Counted from the first letter of the stretch, positions 1-9,255 are shown. The stretch is DNA of 64,000 bases from Nocardioidaceae bacterium (GCA_018672315.1 CP076053.1:1661827-1725826); one strand, 5' to 3'. A program made the numbers and translations. Notes: generated by a model not told the origin, from the letters alone.

Positions 1-723
1 GCGATCCCGGTGACACTGATGATGCCGTTGGATCAAGGAATGGCGTCCTACCTACAACGGATGGACGTGCTGCGCCACCTGCCGTCTCGGCCCAAGATCG
101 TCGGCCGCGTCCCACCCGACACCAGGTCCGATCGATCCGGGTCCTTACTCGAGGTCACCGCGCTCAATCGCGGCAACGTCGATGACCTCGCCGAACGTCT
201 CGGACCGCTCGTCATGGGGTTCTACGGCGAGGACAGCGAGGCTGGCGCTGCCGTCCTGCGAGCTTGCGGTGAGCTCGTTGGGAACGCCACCGAGCACGGC
301 CACAGCGAACGCGGCGCTTTCATGGCCGCTCAACTTCATAGGGGCGCAACCACAGGCGGCCCCAGACTCGAGTTCGCGGTCTGCGACACCGGCATGGGCG
401 TCATGGAGCATCTACGGCTGAACCCCAAGTACGCGCACTACACCCTCGACAAGCACGCCATCGCGAAGGCTACTGAAGCGGGAGTCACAGGTGTTCCCGA
501 CGATGAGCGGGGCAACGGCTTGTACGACGTCATCAAGGCGAGGCAGGTCGGAGAAGTGTCTCTACAGATCCGGTCCGGCAGGGGCGAAGTCCGCATCCAA
601 GGCTCCCCGACCAGCCAACAGCAGACGCTGCACGACCGTCCAGATCAGACTGCGGGCACATGGGCGTGGCTTACCCATCGGCTGAGCGCGGGAAGCAACA
701 CTGTGGTTCAATCGAGAAAATGA
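1..723 (+). CDS. GHKL-type ATP-binding protein (possibly 5' partial)
   Basis: The frame is open to the window edge, so the true start may lie outside; GTG at 10 and ATG at 19 are internal candidates. Counting from GTG-10 (237 aa), the N box ELVGNATEHGH is at residues 88-98, the G1 box CDTGMGV at about 125-131 and a G2-like GNGLYDV near 170. These are the ATP-binding motifs of histidine-kinase/MutL/Hsp90-fold ATPases. No histidine phospho-acceptor domain or membrane segment is seen, so this is a cytosolic anti-sigma/RsbW-like or signalling ATPase rather than a full kinase. The next gene, 13 bp away on the same strand, encodes a STAS-like protein, so the two probably form an ATPase/STAS partner-switching or defence-linked pair. 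The partner role is inference; the ATPase fold is well supported. Confidence 0.75.
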   Translation, partial: AIPVTLMMPLDQGMASYLQRMDVLRHLPSRPKIVGRVPPDTRSDRSGSLLEVTALNRGNVDDLAERLGPLVMGFYGEDSEAGAAVLRACGELVGNATEHGHSERGAFMAAQLHRGATTGGPRLEFAVCDTGMGVMEHLRLNPKYAHYTLDKHAIAKATEAGVTGVPDDERGNGLYDVIKARQVGEVSLQIRSGRGEVRIQGSPTSQQQTLHDRPDQTAGTWAWLTHRLSAGSNTVVQSRK

Positions 724-736
724 AGCCGGAGAAGCC

Positions 737-1345
737 ATGACAGATGCAACCATCTTTTCCGTCGTCCAGCTCGGCAAGTACCCCGCCACGCGCGCGCGTG
801 GTCAAGAAGGCCGAGCCAGACTCGACGACCTACTCGAGGGCCGTGCTGGACTCGACCTGACCATCGACTTCAGCGGAGTCGAAGTCATGAACATCAGCTT
901 TGCCGATGAGTTTCTCGGCAAGTTTCTGACCTCGCACGACTTCTCGGCCAGTAGTGCGACCGTCAGAGTCGCCGGCCTCAATGCAGACAACCGCTACTCA
1001 GTCCTCGTCTGTGTCGAACGCCGCAAGACGGCCGTCGCCGTCCTTGAGGTCGACGGCTCAGTGTCGCTCCTCGGTGACCCAATCCTTGGGATGACGTTCG
1101 AAGTCGCCCGGGACCTGATCGAGTTCAAAGCAAGCGACGTTGGCGCCAAGCTCAACCTGACACCGCAGAACGCGAACAACCGACTCAAGCGCCTGGTCGA
1201 TGTCGGCGCACTGCGCAAGAGCCAGATTCTGGGCTCGGCGCGCGGCGGTAAGGAGTTCGCCTATTCCGTTGCGACCCCACCAGAGGGAGGGAGCACTCTC
1301 TCTCCCGCCCAACGAGCGTTGGCTGGCGGCAGCACAAGACCGTGA
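737..1345 (+). CDS. STAS-like (DUF4325-type) protein with C-terminal winged helix
   Basis: 202 aa, ATG start with a GGAG Shine-Dalgarno just upstream. Residues about 25-95 (LTIDFSGVEVMNISFADEFL, the segment around it) match the STAS-like DUF4325 pattern: a beta strand ending DFSGV, then an acidic/aromatic helix. Residues about 125-185 read like a winged helix (ASDVGAKLNLTPQNANNRLKRLVDVGAL), a classic helix-turn-helix spacing. It follows the GHKL ATPase, as such proteins often do. A plausible role is a regulator whose DNA binding or partner binding is controlled by the ATPase, by analogy with anti-sigma/anti-anti-sigma switches; this is inference. It converges on the conjugation operon. Confidence 0.7.
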   Translation: MTDATIFSVVQLGKYPATRARGQEGRARLDDLLEGRAGLDLTIDFSGVEVMNISFADEFLGKFLTSHDFSASSATVRVAGLNADNRYSVLVCVERRKTAVAVLEVDGSVSLLGDPILGMTFEVARDLIEFKASDVGAKLNLTPQNANNRLKRLVDVGALRKSQILGSARGGKEFAYSVATPPEGGSTLSPAQRALAGGSTRP

Positions 1346-1385
1346 CCGGTCGCGTCACTCTGCGCGGAAGGCCGCGGGCTGTCGG

Positions 1386-2603
1386 CTAGTTGCGGACAGG
1401 CTGATTCACGAGCCACGGCGAAGGGTCGATGGGGTCTTCGTAAATGCTGCCGCCGTCGGGGTGGACCTCGAAGTGAAGGTGGCAGCCGGTGGAGTTGCCT
1501 AGGTCGCCGACTTCGCCTATCTGTTGTCCGGCGGCGACGGCCTGGCCGTCGTGCACGCGGACGTCGCTCATGTGGGCGTACCAGGTGGTGAGCTGGCCGG
1601 GTGCGGTGGCGACTTTCACGAGCCATGGCCCCGACCAGGACTGGGTGGTGTCGATCTCGATGACGCCAGCGTGAGCGGCGAGGACGGGGGTGCCGCAAGC
1701 GGCGGAGAGGTCGGTGCCGGTGTGGGTGTTGGCCCAGCGTGCGCTGGTGCCGCCGAAGTTGTGCTGGTCGACGTACGCGGTGCCAGCGGGCAGCGGGAAA
1801 GCGCGAGGTCCAGTGATGGCGGCGACGGTAGTGATGGCGGGTTCGCAAGCCGCTGCTGACGCGAAGGATGCGTTCGACATGCCGGGGGTGCCGCGCCGCG
1901 TCTCGGCGAGGAGCTGTCGTGCGAGGGCTTCGTCGTCGGCGTACGCATCGGGATACGCGGAGACTTGCACGGCCTGGGCGGCGGCGGTGACCGGCATCTG
2001 CTCCCAGGCCGGCACCTCGATAAGAGATCGGTAGAAGATACGTGCAGAGATGGCGGGATCCATCAGCTCTCTCATCGATCCCCAGTAGGGCCACTGCTGC
2101 TGGAAGACCCCGAGAGAGCCGTGGTCGGTCCCGACGGCTTCATGCGGGAGGCGCAGGGAGGCGGCGATCCCGTCCCGGAAGTAGGTGAGGTCGCCGCCGA
2201 GCCCGTCGTTGGCGTAGTTGAGGAAGCGCGACTCCTGGCTGGCGGTGGCCAGCGCGATGACGATCGCTTTATCCGGCAGATGGAGGCGCTCGCCCTCTGC
2301 GATGATCGTGCTCGCGTTCGCCCGCTGCGCCGGCGTGAGGTCGGCCAGGTTCGCTGCTCCGCCGGAGGTCGCCGCGCCGCCAGATCCTCCGTCCGCGTCA
2401 GCAGCGCTGAGGCACGCCGCGCTGCGGGAGCTGGGCCCGATGATCAGGACGAAGAGGATGGCGAAGAAAGGCGTGCCGAGGACCATCGCGAGAACCACCA
2501 CAATCCTGAGCAGGATCCCGCCGGTCTCGTCGACCCAGCGTCCCTCCCGGCTCCGCAGCTCACGGATCCTGGCCGGATTCCATCGGAGCACCGCCGCGAT
2601 CAT
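1386..2603 (-). CDS. Muralytic conjugation protein: lysozyme-like domain plus M23 peptidase
   Basis: 405 aa. The start at 2603 is chosen because ATG overlaps the upstream stop (ATGA) as in the rest of the operon, although the frame stays open further upstream. One N-terminal membrane segment (about residues 30-55, ILLRIVVVLAMVLG...), then a lysozyme-like region (ATASQESRFLNYAND, GSLGVFQQQ) and a C-terminal LytM/M23 domain with HTGTDLSAACGTPV, WYAHMSDV and HLHFEVHP, the zinc-binding and catalytic His/Asp set. It should cut peptidoglycan strands and peptides locally so that the conjugation channel can cross the wall. It is the last gene of the transfer operon. Assignment to families is secure; the transfer role follows from context. 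Confidence 0.9.
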   Translation of the reverse strand: MIAAVLRWNPARIRELRSREGRWVDETGGILLRIVVVLAMVLGTPFFAILFVLIIGPSSRSAACLSAADADGGSGGAATSGGAANLADLTPAQRANASTIIAEGERLHLPDKAIVIALATASQESRFLNYANDGLGGDLTYFRDGIAASLRLPHEAVGTDHGSLGVFQQQWPYWGSMRELMDPAISARIFYRSLIEVPAWEQMPVTAAAQAVQVSAYPDAYADDEALARQLLAETRRGTPGMSNASFASAAACEPAITTVAAITGPRAFPLPAGTAYVDQHNFGGTSARWANTHTGTDLSAACGTPVLAAHAGVIEIDTTQSWSGPWLVKVATAPGQLTTWYAHMSDVRVHDGQAVAAGQQIGEVGDLGNSTGCHLHFEVHPDGGSIYEDPIDPSPWLVNQPVRN

Positions 2604-3586
2604 TCGGTCAGTCCGAGGCGTGCACGGATCATCCGCCGCTGCTGAGGCCACAGCGAGTTCAGTCGTGCGTAGGCGTGACTCGTGGCCGACGTCCCGGGGT
2701 CGGTGGAGAGTCGGTCGAGCTCGTCGGAGGTGGCGAGGACGGCGGCCTGGACCGACTGGTCGAGCACGCGGCGCGCGGTGGTGACGGTGTCGCCGACGAG
2801 CGGTGGGAGGGGTGCTCGGTCGGTGAGGGTTTCGCAGATGGGGCCGGCGATGCCGACGCGGGCTGCTCGCCAGGCCAGGGTGAGTCGGTCGATGGGGTTG
2901 CGGGCGTGGTGGAGCGCGGTGAGTTCGCCGTAAAGCAGTCCGGCTTCGTTGTCGTCGAAGTCGGAGGTGCGGAGCCATCCGATGATGTCGTTGAGTGCGC
3001 GTGGCTGCTGCACGAGGTCGAGGATCAGGTCGCGTTCGGCTTCGTGGTGCTCGCTGCGGTGGGGGCGCAGCAGCCGAGGGAGGTCGTGCTCTGGCAGGGG
3101 CGGGCTGACCGACAGCGAGCTGTTGGCGGCGGCCACGCGGGTGTGGAGGTGCTCGACGCCGCGACGGAGCTGGTCGACGGTGGCGAAGACGCGGTTGAGC
3201 TGGTCGGTCTCGGTGGCGTTTTCCCCGACTTGCCGCAGTCGGATGGCGCTGTCGGCGACGTGCCGGCGGATGGAGAGCTCGAGGACCATGCGTCCGTACG
3301 TGGCGGCTCGGGTCGGTTCGGGCGCCCAGGTCATGACGTCGGTGAGCCAGGCAGCGTCGGCACGCTGGGTGCCGCGGATGAGGGTCTCGCGGAGTTCGGC
3401 GTCGACGGCCACTGGCGTCGGGGTCTGCCCGCGTCCGTACAGGTCGCGGATCGCGGCGTACGCCTGCTGCTCGGGTGCGCCGAAGAAGTCCTCGACTTCG
3501 AGCCACTCGCGGACGTCGTCGTAGCAGCTCGGGTTGGTGAGGATCGATCCGATCACGGCGCGCTCGGCGGCCTGTCGGACGCTCAC
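2600..3586 (-). CDS. DnaB N-terminal-domain-like protein of the conjugation operon
   Basis: 328 aa. Residues about 1-110 (QAAERAVIGSILTNPSCYDDVREWLEVEDFFGAPEQ in part) match the helical N-terminal domain of replicative helicase DnaB. A second, weaker repeat of the same pattern starts near residue 180 (AERDLILDLVQQPRALNDIIGWL). There is no RecA-like ATPase domain, so it is not a helicase. Such stand-alone DnaB-N proteins occur in actinobacterial conjugative elements; the function may be to contact the primosome or host helicase during transfer replication, which is inference. ATGA-type overlaps link it to both neighbours (2600-2603 and 3583-3586), implying translational coupling. Confidence 0.75.
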   Translation of the reverse strand: MSVRQAAERAVIGSILTNPSCYDDVREWLEVEDFFGAPEQQAYAAIRDLYGRGQTPTPVAVDAELRETLIRGTQRADAAWLTDVMTWAPEPTRAATYGRMVLELSIRRHVADSAIRLRQVGENATETDQLNRVFATVDQLRRGVEHLHTRVAAANSSLSVSPPLPEHDLPRLLRPHRSEHHEAERDLILDLVQQPRALNDIIGWLRTSDFDDNEAGLLYGELTALHHARNPIDRLTLAWRAARVGIAGPICETLTDRAPLPPLVGDTVTTARRVLDQSVQAAVLATSDELDRLSTDPGTSATSHAYARLNSLWPQQRRMIRARLGLTE

Positions 3587-4491
3587 GTCGTCTCACCATT
3601 TCTGGGGGCGTCTGCGTCATCGGGCCCGTCGTTCAGCGTCTGGTTGCGGGCGCGTTCCTGTGCGGCGACGGCTTCGTCGGCGAGAGCGAGCCTGCGGCGT
3701 ACCTGGTGCAGGTAGGCGACGGTCTCGGGCTCCTCGATGAGGGTCCAGGCGTGGTCGAGCGGGGCGTAGAAGTCCTCGTCGACGGCGACCGGTGACCCCG
3801 GCAGGCCGCCGAGGGAGGTGGCGCGTCCGGTGGCGAGCAGCTGGCGCATGGTGGCGTGGTCCATCGAGGTCTCCTGACGTGACGCGACGGTGATAGAGGG
3901 GTGGCTGTCTCCGAGTACCGATCCGGCTTCCGATTCGGCTGTCTGAGCGCGGTTGCCGGGTGTGGCGGCGGCGAAGGCGTCGGCGTCGTCGACGGCGGAG
4001 TCGCCGTACTGGCCCGCGACGAGGGGCCGGTGGCTGGTCTCGCAGGCGACGTTCCACCCGCCGGTGCCGATGCGGCGCAGGAACTCGGGTAGCCAGCGGC
4101 CGTGCCAGTCGGCGCCGGCCGAGAGCGGTGCGTCTCTCTCGGTGTACGCCTCGCGCCAGGCCAGCCATAGGGCGGTGATCTCTTCGACGAGCTCGGGGTG
4201 GCGCCACCAGCACGGCGGGACCTTCCGGGCGAGCGGGTAGCGGCCTCGGAGCCATCCGACCCAGGTGCCGAGCTGCTGCCACAGGTGGTCTGCGTCGTGT
4301 GGGGCGAGCTGCGCCCAGACGATGGGCCGGCGCAGCACGGACCCAGGCGGCGGTTTGTCGACGAGCTCCGCGAGTGCCTCGGCCATAGCTGCGATCTGCT
4401 GGTCGTGCAGGGCGGCGATCTCGGCAAGGCCCGGGATCGAATCGGCGTCGAGGAGCTCCCCGGTCTCGGGGTGGACGAGGTCGATCGTCAT
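3583..4491 (-). CDS. DUF4913-like protein of the conjugation operon
   Basis: 302 aa, soluble, no signal peptide or membrane segment. Residues about 75-130 carry WVGWLRGRYPLARKVPPCWW, then H-P-E-L-V-E-E-I-T-A-LW-AW, a Trp-rich pattern resembling DUF4913, a family found beside actinobacterial TraG/VirD4 genes. The rest, including the C-terminal charged segment, is not recognised. ATGA-type overlaps with the coupling-protein gene upstream (4488-4491) and the DnaB-N gene downstream suggest co-translation. A role as accessory factor to the coupling protein is inference from position only. Confidence 0.6.
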   Translation of the reverse strand: MTIDLVHPETGELLDADSIPGLAEIAALHDQQIAAMAEALAELVDKPPPGSVLRRPIVWAQLAPHDADHLWQQLGTWVGWLRGRYPLARKVPPCWWRHPELVEEITALWLAWREAYTERDAPLSAGADWHGRWLPEFLRRIGTGGWNVACETSHRPLVAGQYGDSAVDDADAFAAATPGNRAQTAESEAGSVLGDSHPSITVASRQETSMDHATMRQLLATGRATSLGGLPGSPVAVDEDFYAPLDHAWTLIEEPETVAYLHQVRRRLALADEAVAAQERARNQTLNDGPDDADAPRNGETT

Positions 4492-6281
4492 GCCGCCTCC
4501 CCAGGTCTGCGCGGCGTGCTGATGGCGGTGGACGACGGCTTTTGGTCAAGTGGTCGTACGAGTGAGCGGAGTCGGCGGTCCCGGAACCACATGCGCAGGG
4601 TGACGCGGGTGCCGGGGAGGTTCTCGTACACCAGTACGGCGTGGCCGGCGGGCAGCTGCTGGAGCAGGTGGACCGGTGCGAGGGCTTCGCGGTGGTCGGT
4701 CTCGGAGCTGGAGCGACGGCCGTCGGGTCCGGTCTGGCGGCTGACGGCCCCGACGGTGGTGTGGCCGAGGAGGTCGGAGAAGTACCGCAGGGTGTCGATG
4801 TCGCCGACACCTGGGAGCAGCAGCCGCATCTTGGCGTTGGACAACACGGTGCGGGCGACGTCGCGGCCGCCGTACAGGTGCTCGATCTGGGCGATGTCGT
4901 GGTAGGCGAGCAGCAGCTGGACGCCGTTCCCGCGGGCGGTGGTGAGCAGGTGGGGGAGTCGCGGGTAGCGGAACACGTTTCCGGCCTCGTCCAGGGCGAG
5001 CAGCAGGCGCGGGTTGACGGGGCCGCCGGTGTGCGCGGCGCGGGTCTCGGCCTCGTGGACGATCGCAGAGAGCAGGGCGGTGAAGTACGGGGTGAAGCGC
5101 TCGACCTCGGACTGCGGGGTGACCAGGAGCAGCATCGCGGGCTCGGGGCCGAGGAGGTCGGCGGGGGTGAGGTCGCTTCGACTGCAGGCCTGGCGCACGC
5201 CGGGTCGGTTGTAGGTGTCGGCGAGCCCGAAAGCCGTGAACATGACCGAACCCTTGCCTTCCTCGTGGATCCGCCAGGTGGAGCGGTACTCACGCAGCGC
5301 TTCGTCGTGGCCGGCTTGCTCGAGGATCTCGCCGACCTCGGCGGAGGCGAGCTCGCCGTCGTAGGCCCACTCGACGAACCCGCTGATCCCGCGGCCGGAG
5401 ACGTTCGCGGCGAGCAAGAGTCCCTTGAGGTACTTGCGGGCCTGGGCGTTCCACGGTCGGGCGCGGACGTCGCCGGTCATGCCGGAGGCGTCGACCATCC
5501 AGCCGGCCATACGGTCGGCGGTCTCGGGGTCCTCTGCGTAGTCGACCGGTGACCAGCCTGCGGTAGGGACACCGGGTGCCCCGCCGGGCGCGATGACCCA
5601 GGTACGACGGCCAGCGTGGGCGGCGAGCACCGCGGTGAGGTCCTGGGGCTTGGCGGTCGTCATGACCACCGACCCCGCCCACTCGATCGTATTGGGCAGG
5701 ATCAGCCCGGCGGTCTTACCCGACCCATTGGGGCCGAACGCGACGGCGGAGATGCAGTCCTCGGCGGCCAGCAGCCGCTTGGTCGTCCGGCTGCGTCCGG
5801 CGACGAGCCGGAACGGCCGATCTGCCGGGTCCCGAGGGACGGTGAGGCGCTTCTCGTCCTTGGCAGTAGCCCACGCGGCAGCCTCGGCCTCGCCGCAAGA
5901 TCGGCCGCCCGAATGACCAGCGGTGAAGCGGCCACGGAGCAGGCTGACGCCCCACACGCCCACGGCGAGCAGGGACACCAGGACAAGCAGCAGGCCGGCC
6001 GTGGCCCAGGTGGCGGGCGGGGTGACGTCGTACGCCGCCCGCCACGCGCCGTCGAGGGACCCGGTCGTGGCGAGCCCACCGAGGTACTCAGCGAGGTGCT
6101 CACTGCTTGCGGTGGCTCGGCCACCGCCAGTGAGGCTGTGCGCTGCCAGGGCTGCGGCGTAAGCGGCCGCGCCGCCGACCAGCACGAGACCGCCCAGCGC
6201 GAGCAGGATGCCGGTGACGCTCTCGCGGGGGTCCAGGCTGAGCGGCGATGTCGCCGGCCCGGCCGCACGGGGAGACGTCAT
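4488..6281 (-). CDS. VirD4/TraG-family type IV coupling protein
   Basis: 597 aa from ATG at 6281, which overlaps the upstream stop in an ATGA junction; the longer frame to 6368 is antisense to nothing useful and lacks support. Two N-terminal membrane segments (about residues 23-48 and 94-115) precede a cytosolic ATPase: Walker A GPNGSGKTAG at about 183-192, Walker B-like LLLALDEAGNVF and a downstream LLAYHDIAQIEHLYG sensor-like region, all typical of TraG/TraD. It docks the relaxosome to the secretion channel and powers DNA transfer at the inner face of the membrane. It sits between the VirB4-like ATPase and DUF4913-like genes in the operon. Family assignment is firm. Confidence 0.93.
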   Translation of the reverse strand: MTSPRAAGPATSPLSLDPRESVTGILLALGGLVLVGGAAAYAAALAAHSLTGGGRATASSEHLAEYLGGLATTGSLDGAWRAAYDVTPPATWATAGLLLVLVSLLAVGVWGVSLLRGRFTAGHSGGRSCGEAEAAAWATAKDEKRLTVPRDPADRPFRLVAGRSRTTKRLLAAEDCISAVAFGPNGSGKTAGLILPNTIEWAGSVVMTTAKPQDLTAVLAAHAGRRTWVIAPGGAPGVPTAGWSPVDYAEDPETADRMAGWMVDASGMTGDVRARPWNAQARKYLKGLLLAANVSGRGISGFVEWAYDGELASAEVGEILEQAGHDEALREYRSTWRIHEEGKGSVMFTAFGLADTYNRPGVRQACSRSDLTPADLLGPEPAMLLLVTPQSEVERFTPYFTALLSAIVHEAETRAAHTGGPVNPRLLLALDEAGNVFRYPRLPHLLTTARGNGVQLLLAYHDIAQIEHLYGGRDVARTVLSNAKMRLLLPGVGDIDTLRYFSDLLGHTTVGAVSRQTGPDGRRSSSETDHREALAPVHLLQQLPAGHAVLVYENLPGTRVTLRMWFRDRRLRSLVRPLDQKPSSTAISTPRRPGEAA

Positions 6282-7786
6282 CGCATCCGGCTGTCGGTGT
6301 CGATGAGGGCGGCTTCGTGCGGGCCGAGGACGTGGTCGACGACGAACGACCGACGTCCGACCTTCCACAGTCCCCGGCCGACGGGGAAGCCGTTGAGGAG
6401 GTGGGCCTCGACGTCGGTGAGCCCGAGGGAGGACGCGGTGACACCGACCTGGTCGGACTCCTGGGCGTACACGATGCGGGTGGAGCAGTCGGCCAGCAGA
6501 CCTCGTGCGAGAGCGACGGCCTCAGACCCGGCGTCCCCGACCGCACCGAGGTCGCTGAGCCGGTGGACGACAGCCATGTTCGAGATGCCCCACGCACGGG
6601 AGAGCTTCCAGTGCGACTGCATCCGCCGCACCAGCGCCGGGATCCGCATCATCCGCCAGGCCTCGTCGTAGACGACGAGACGGTGCCCGGAGTTCGGATC
6701 GGTCAGTGCCGTCTCCATCCAGGCCGATGCGCATGACATCAGCAGCGCGATCGCGGTGTCGTCACCGCTCAATCGGGAGGTGTCGACGACCTGGCAAGGA
6801 GCGTCGAAGTCCAGCGGGTGGGTGGTGGGGCCGTCGAAGAGGCCCGCGAGGTCGCCGACCACCAGGCGACGGAGCTCGAGGGTGGCGTCGCGGGACTGCG
6901 TCGCCAGGTCCGAGGCAGTCATACCGATCAGCGACGCCATCTCCTCGGTCGGTCGCATGAGGACCTCGACGACGTCGGGCAGGATCGGAACGGCCTGACG
7001 ACCGGGCGAGGCGTGGGCGCGCGTCGTCTCATCGAGAGCGAGCACGAGGGCGTTGCGCTCGACCGGTCGGAGCCGGCGTTCGAGCCCGGTCTCGCTGAGT
7101 GCCTGCAGCAGCCCGATGCGGCGAGCGCGGATCTCGGCAACCCAGCCCTCGTCGTCGAGGTCGCTGGGACGGCGTCCGGCGTCCAACGGATTGATCCGAG
7201 AGGCGAGCCCGCGTCCAAGGGTCAGCGGCTCGACCCCGAGCGCCCGTGCGACCGGCGCCCATTCGCCCTTGGGGTCCGCGGACACGTAGATGCCGACCCC
7301 GAACGCGGCCAGCCGGTACGCCAGCGTCTTGGCGAGCGAGGACTTCCCGCGTCCGAGGACGCCGGCGAGCAGGATGTTGGGGTTGGAGAGCACCTGCCGG
7401 GCGTAGAGGTGCCACGGGTCGAACACGAACGACGTGCCGGAGCCGACCTCGCGGCCGACGTACGCGCCCTCGCTGCCGAGCCCTGACTCCACGACGAACG
7501 GGTACGCCGCCTGCAGGTTCGCCGTGGTGCCTCGGTGGAACGGCAGCCGCATCGGCAGCAGCGGATCCGCGCCGTGACGTCGACGCTGCCGCTTCGCCGG
7601 CGGGCCGAGCTTCGGGATCTCGACGGTGCCGGGCGCGTCCGCGGTCATGTCGCGGCGGCGGGCGATCCGGCTTCGGCGCGTACGCCGCGGGGTGAGCGCC
7701 TCCAGCTCGCGACGCGCGGCTGACTCGGTCGGGCTGGGCCTCGTGATGATGCGGGTCGGGCGGGTGGTCAGCTGCGGCGTGCTCAT
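6278..7786 (-). CDS. VirB4-like conjugation ATPase
   Basis: 502 aa, ATG at 7786 overlapping the upstream stop (ATGA). A basic N-terminal stretch (many Arg between residues 30 and 70) is followed by an AAA/HerA-type ATPase: Walker A AGVLGRGKSS at about 141-150, Walker B RLVVYDEAW near residue 390, then WGISNMAVVHRLSDLG. This matches the VirB4/TraC-like ATPases encoded next to SCO6880-type proteins in Gram-positive conjugative elements. It would energise channel assembly or substrate transfer at the membrane. No membrane segment is seen, so it presumably attaches through the SCO6880-like partner encoded immediately upstream. Confidence 0.9.
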   Translation of the reverse strand: MSTPQLTTRPTRIITRPSPTESAARRELEALTPRRTRRSRIARRRDMTADAPGTVEIPKLGPPAKRQRRRHGADPLLPMRLPFHRGTTANLQAAYPFVVESGLGSEGAYVGREVGSGTSFVFDPWHLYARQVLSNPNILLAGVLGRGKSSLAKTLAYRLAAFGVGIYVSADPKGEWAPVARALGVEPLTLGRGLASRINPLDAGRRPSDLDDEGWVAEIRARRIGLLQALSETGLERRLRPVERNALVLALDETTRAHASPGRQAVPILPDVVEVLMRPTEEMASLIGMTASDLATQSRDATLELRRLVVGDLAGLFDGPTTHPLDFDAPCQVVDTSRLSGDDTAIALLMSCASAWMETALTDPNSGHRLVVYDEAWRMMRIPALVRRMQSHWKLSRAWGISNMAVVHRLSDLGAVGDAGSEAVALARGLLADCSTRIVYAQESDQVGVTASSLGLTDVEAHLLNGFPVGRGLWKVGRRSFVVDHVLGPHEAALIDTDSRMR

Positions 7787-9255
7787 CTGACACCTCGGGT
7801 CAGCGGTAGGGCTGCTGCGGCGAAGGCCTGGTCCTGTTCGCCGTAGACGCGGCGGACCTCGAGGACGCTGCGGACTGCGGCCTGCTCGACCTGGGCGCAG
7901 GCGTCCTCGAGCTCGTTCTCGGTGGTGGCGGAGACGGTGACGTAGCCGGTGAAGCGGTACTCGATGTGCCCCGCGACGAGCTCACGCTCGCGTCGCAGCA
8001 GCGCGGCGTGGGCTTCGTCGTCCAGCGCGCTGTCGACCTGCCCGAGACGCTCGCGTTGCGCGTCCTCGGTGAGCTTCTGGACCTTGGCGTTGCGCACCTC
8101 GCGGAAGGACTGCGACGGCGGGACGGGCTCGGCGGTGAGCGAGACGGTGCGGCGTACGCCGCCGAGGACCAGCAGCGGGTAGAGCCAGGCGGCCTCGACC
8201 TGCATCCGCGGCCACGAGGCCACCCAATAAGTCGCGTGGAAGCCGGAGTCGGTGCGGTAGTGCGTGAACGCCGCGTGCGCCGCCATCGGGCCGGCGGCAG
8301 CGAGGTCGACGCCCGCGCCACGACGCTTGTCGATGGCGGTGAGCGCCATCGGGTCATACTGCGTGCGGACCAGGCGCGCGAGGTCCTCGCTGTTGAGCCA
8401 GCCCAGGACCTCGACGTCGCTGCGGCGCAGACCTGCCTCCAGCCAGGACAGCTCGGTGGCCAGGACCGACGCCATGCCCTCGGGTCCGCCGCCCGCTGCG
8501 CGGAGCGCGCGACGGCAGCGGCGTTCATCCACCGCGACGGCAACGAAGGTCTCGTGCCGGGTGGCGGCGGGGCCGGCACCGTCGATGAGCAGCCGGTAGG
8601 ACTCGGCGGCCGGGCTGCCGGTCTGCCCGTGACGTTGCCACCAGTCCTCGAGACCGCGGCCGGAGTCCGGGATGGTGCGGGTGAGCCACTGCACCGACGC
8701 GATGCGCGAGCCTTCCTGACCGAGCTGCGCCAGGAGCGACCCCCACGCTGAGACCCGCTCGTGCTGGGTCGCGCGGTCGGCCAGCGGGTACGCCGGCGCA
8801 GCGACCTGCACGACACCGACCCAGCGGTTGCCCTGCCGGATGACCGCGATCTCGCGGTGCTGGATGGTGAACGCCCGAACCTGCATCGGACCGGCAGCTC
8901 CGGGAAGCGCCAGGCGCTTGCCGCCATCGGGGGAGTGCAGCGCCCACGGGCCGCCGAGATAGGAGGCCTCACCGGTGAACCGGCCGAATAGGTAGTTGCC
9001 GATCGGTCGAACCCAGTCGACCATCGGCCGGCTCTGCACCGGGAGGAACGCCACCGCGAGCGTCAGCAGAGCGATGGCGGCAGCGAGCGGGAAAGGGACG
9101 AGCGTGCCGAGCAGCCCGAGCAGGAGGACGCCTCCGCCGAGTGCGACGAGAAGGAGCTGGGGCAGTCGCATTCCCAGCAGGAGCGCTCGCCGGTCACGGG
9201 GTCCGAAGATGTACGTCGGCTCGTTGGCGGCTGCTGCCTCGGTCGTGGTCGACAT
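7783..9255 (-). CDS. SCO6880-family (PrgI/TraC-like) conjugation membrane protein
   Basis: 490 aa. Two adjacent membrane segments near the N-terminus (about 27-50 and 53-70: LPQLLLVALGGGVLLLG, then AAAIALLTLAVAFLPV) lead into a long soluble region. This layout and the opening YIFGPRDRRALLLGMR are characteristic of the SCO6880 family, which combines a PrgI-like membrane anchor with a VirB4 N-terminal-like domain. It likely forms the inner-membrane base with the VirB4-like ATPase. Its stop overlaps the next start (7783-7786), and its own start shares one base with the upstream stop (TGATG at 9253-9257), so the three genes are coupled. Confidence 0.9.
   Translation of the reverse strand: MSTTTEAAAANEPTYIFGPRDRRALLLGMRLPQLLLVALGGGVLLLGLLGTLVPFPLAAAIALLTLAVAFLPVQSRPMVDWVRPIGNYLFGRFTGEASYLGGPWALHSPDGGKRLALPGAAGPMQVRAFTIQHREIAVIRQGNRWVGVVQVAAPAYPLADRATQHERVSAWGSLLAQLGQEGSRIASVQWLTRTIPDSGRGLEDWWQRHGQTGSPAAESYRLLIDGAGPAATRHETFVAVAVDERRCRRALRAAGGGPEGMASVLATELSWLEAGLRRSDVEVLGWLNSEDLARLVRTQYDPMALTAIDKRRGAGVDLAAAGPMAAHAAFTHYRTDSGFHATYWVASWPRMQVEAAWLYPLLVLGGVRRTVSLTAEPVPPSQSFREVRNAKVQKLTEDAQRERLGQVDSALDDEAHAALLRRERELVAGHIEYRFTGYVTVSATTENELEDACAQVEQAAVRSVLEVRRVYGEQDQAFAAAALPLTRGVR

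Noticed and set aside
1386-3620. A 744-codon minus-strand frame covering the M23 gene and beyond
   Set aside because: Its first 339 codons are Arg/Pro-rich and lie over the DnaB-N gene in another frame; the ATGA junction at 2600-2603 marks the real start.
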